NCBI GenBank assembly: GCA_030248195.1
Contig: JASAND010006202.1
Location: 1-64,000, forward strand
Reading direction: 5' to 3'
DNA length: 64,000 bases
DNA from: Trissonchulus latispiculum
Lineage: Eukaryota > Nematoda > Enoplea > Enoplida > Ironidae
Below are positions 63,147 through 64,000 of the stretch, piece by piece (position 1 is the first letter of the stretch; each line of letters starts with the position of its first letter). The position numbers and the translations under genes are program-made. The notes under the pieces are model-generated. The model was not told the origin of the DNA and did not search any database. It worked only from the letters and a program-made list of their open reading frames with translations.

Positions 63147-63305
63147 GTTCCTGGACCCAGCGGTTCTAGTTCTGGCCCTCAGGCCCCTCTAAAAGTGGAG
63201 CCCACCGGAAGCACCAGCACACTAGCTGATACTAGCGCGGGCGGTGGGCCTAGTTCTGCCCTGGCCAGCCCCAACCAGGAAGGCATTGCAGAGCAGGCTA
63301 AACAG
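63147..63305 (+). CDS. Exon 5 of the same gene
   Basis: Begins after GACTTTGTTTCAG in phase 0 and encodes VPGPSGSSSGPQAPLKVEPT, with a second K-V-E motif, then a Ser/Gly/Ala-rich part and SPNQEGIAEQAKQ, ending ACAG|GTATAG in phase 0. The gene must continue beyond this point, but no following exon could be recognised before the window ends. Confidence 0.7.
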
Positions 63306-64000
63306 GTATAGGTTTTAGACTGTCGGGAGATTGCTGTCGAAAGGTTACACGTAAATTACTATTACACGTCGTTTATTGTTATTGGCAATCCCTTACCACA
63401 TACCTACGTTGTATATATATAGATATTGGTTGTGCTTTTTTAGTTTAGGTACTTAACGGTATCTGGTCGTTCATTGTCTCTCTGATGAATCCAACCCTAT
63501 TAGGAAAAACTCCCTTAATTAGACTGGCTGCTCAGTTAGGTTTCCATCTCAGAGGGAAGGTTAGACATGTGCTGGGGCAGAAGTTTAGCAAAGAAAAGGA
63601 AATGCTGTGTGAAGCTTCTTTTGACAAACTAAATTTTGAAAAAGATTTGAATTTAAATTTATGCTTTTAATGACATATGAACTGGCCGACCCTTCTGATT
63701 TCATTAAATATACATTTTTCCGCATTTAGCACTAGCCTGCTTGCCTGTGTATTCTACGCTCTTACATTGCTTTCGGTAGTAGGTAGTTTAGAATTTCTCG
63801 CAGAGTTGTGTTAACTTCAAATCGCGTTTTCCCACTCTCACTTTGCGCCTGGACTACAACAGAAAAAAATAAGTGGTCATTTGGTATTTTGCAGTTATTT
63901 TCAGCAAAAAACCTTTGTCACAAAGAAATAATGAAAACCGCCTGCCATACAGTGACTATAGAGCAAAGCCTTGGTCCGAAACAGGAGAGAGTCAATGAGC
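63306..64000. other. Intron or intergenic sequence to the window end
   Basis: No further exon found. A frame at 63485-63670 (RLAAQLGFHLRGKVRHVLGQ) has no acceptor or donor that keeps the phase and no known motif. Confidence 0.3.

Overview
This is a repeat-dense nuclear window from a eukaryote, most likely an invertebrate animal. Supporting signs are GT-AG introns whose phases match across exons, AATAAA-type poly(A) signals on both strands, a RING-finger gene, a LINE with metazoan-style RT motifs, and many MITE/foldback elements. There are no operons, Shine-Dalgarno sites or CRISPR arrays. I cannot name the species. The window is roughly AT-rich with blocks of G/C homopolymer, and most long open frames are chance frames inside repeats.

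Layout. 1-0.3 kb: last exon of an unidentified + strand gene, ending tail-to-tail with a multi-exon RING-finger gene on the - strand (0.65-3.41 kb) whose introns hold a MITE and a tRNA-Cys-like SINE. 3.9-13 kb: nested TTAA-flanked elements, a 1.1-kb long-TIR element built from a Cys-less 20-bp palindrome, a CAAGAGTA MITE with a perfect 7-bp TSD, and a hAT-like MITE. 14-16 kb: LINE 3' fragment, a G-rich TIR element and a palindrome array. 17.3-21 kb (+): broken copy A of a NADAR-SGNH-unknown-proline-rich coding unit, split by another CAAGAGTA MITE. 22.8-24 kb: a broken exon encoding YGPPGA repeats and VESA repeats. 26.8-27.1 kb: foldback. 29.3-33.9 kb (-): fossil of a Helitron-like Pif1 helicase, a family B DNA polymerase C-terminus, and a 5'-truncated LINE inserted between them. 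35.8-36.7 kb: ACATTGTA foldback. 37.0-41.8 kb (-): copy B of the same unknown coding unit, ending in a different NADAR domain and split by a CAAAGTTTG MITE. 43-47 kb: CCCCGTTTGG minisatellite, GGCCAATTGG and GGCCCGG elements with MITEs nested inside them. 48-49.7 kb (-): a Ly6-like last exon and a multi-TM exon. 49.7-51.1 kb: an 886-bp TTAA foldback sitting in a decayed MITE. 51.9-58.5 kb: G/C-homopolymer repeats. 58.6-63.3 kb (+): five exons, all phase-compatible, of a gene starting at a clear ATG; its big intron carries 147-bp and 162-bp tandem repeats and a large inverted repeat.

The most interesting content is the pair of copies A and B. They align over an unidentified protein region, one carries NADAR followed by SGNH hydrolase, the other carries a proline-rich region fused to a second NADAR type, and both lie on opposite strands 20 kb apart. 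The copies prove each other's reading frames and give an empty site for the MITE inserted in copy A. I could not identify the mobile element or gene family they belong to. The living host genes visible are only parts: the RING gene, the + strand gene at the right end, the 5' edge gene and probably the two membrane-protein-like exons.
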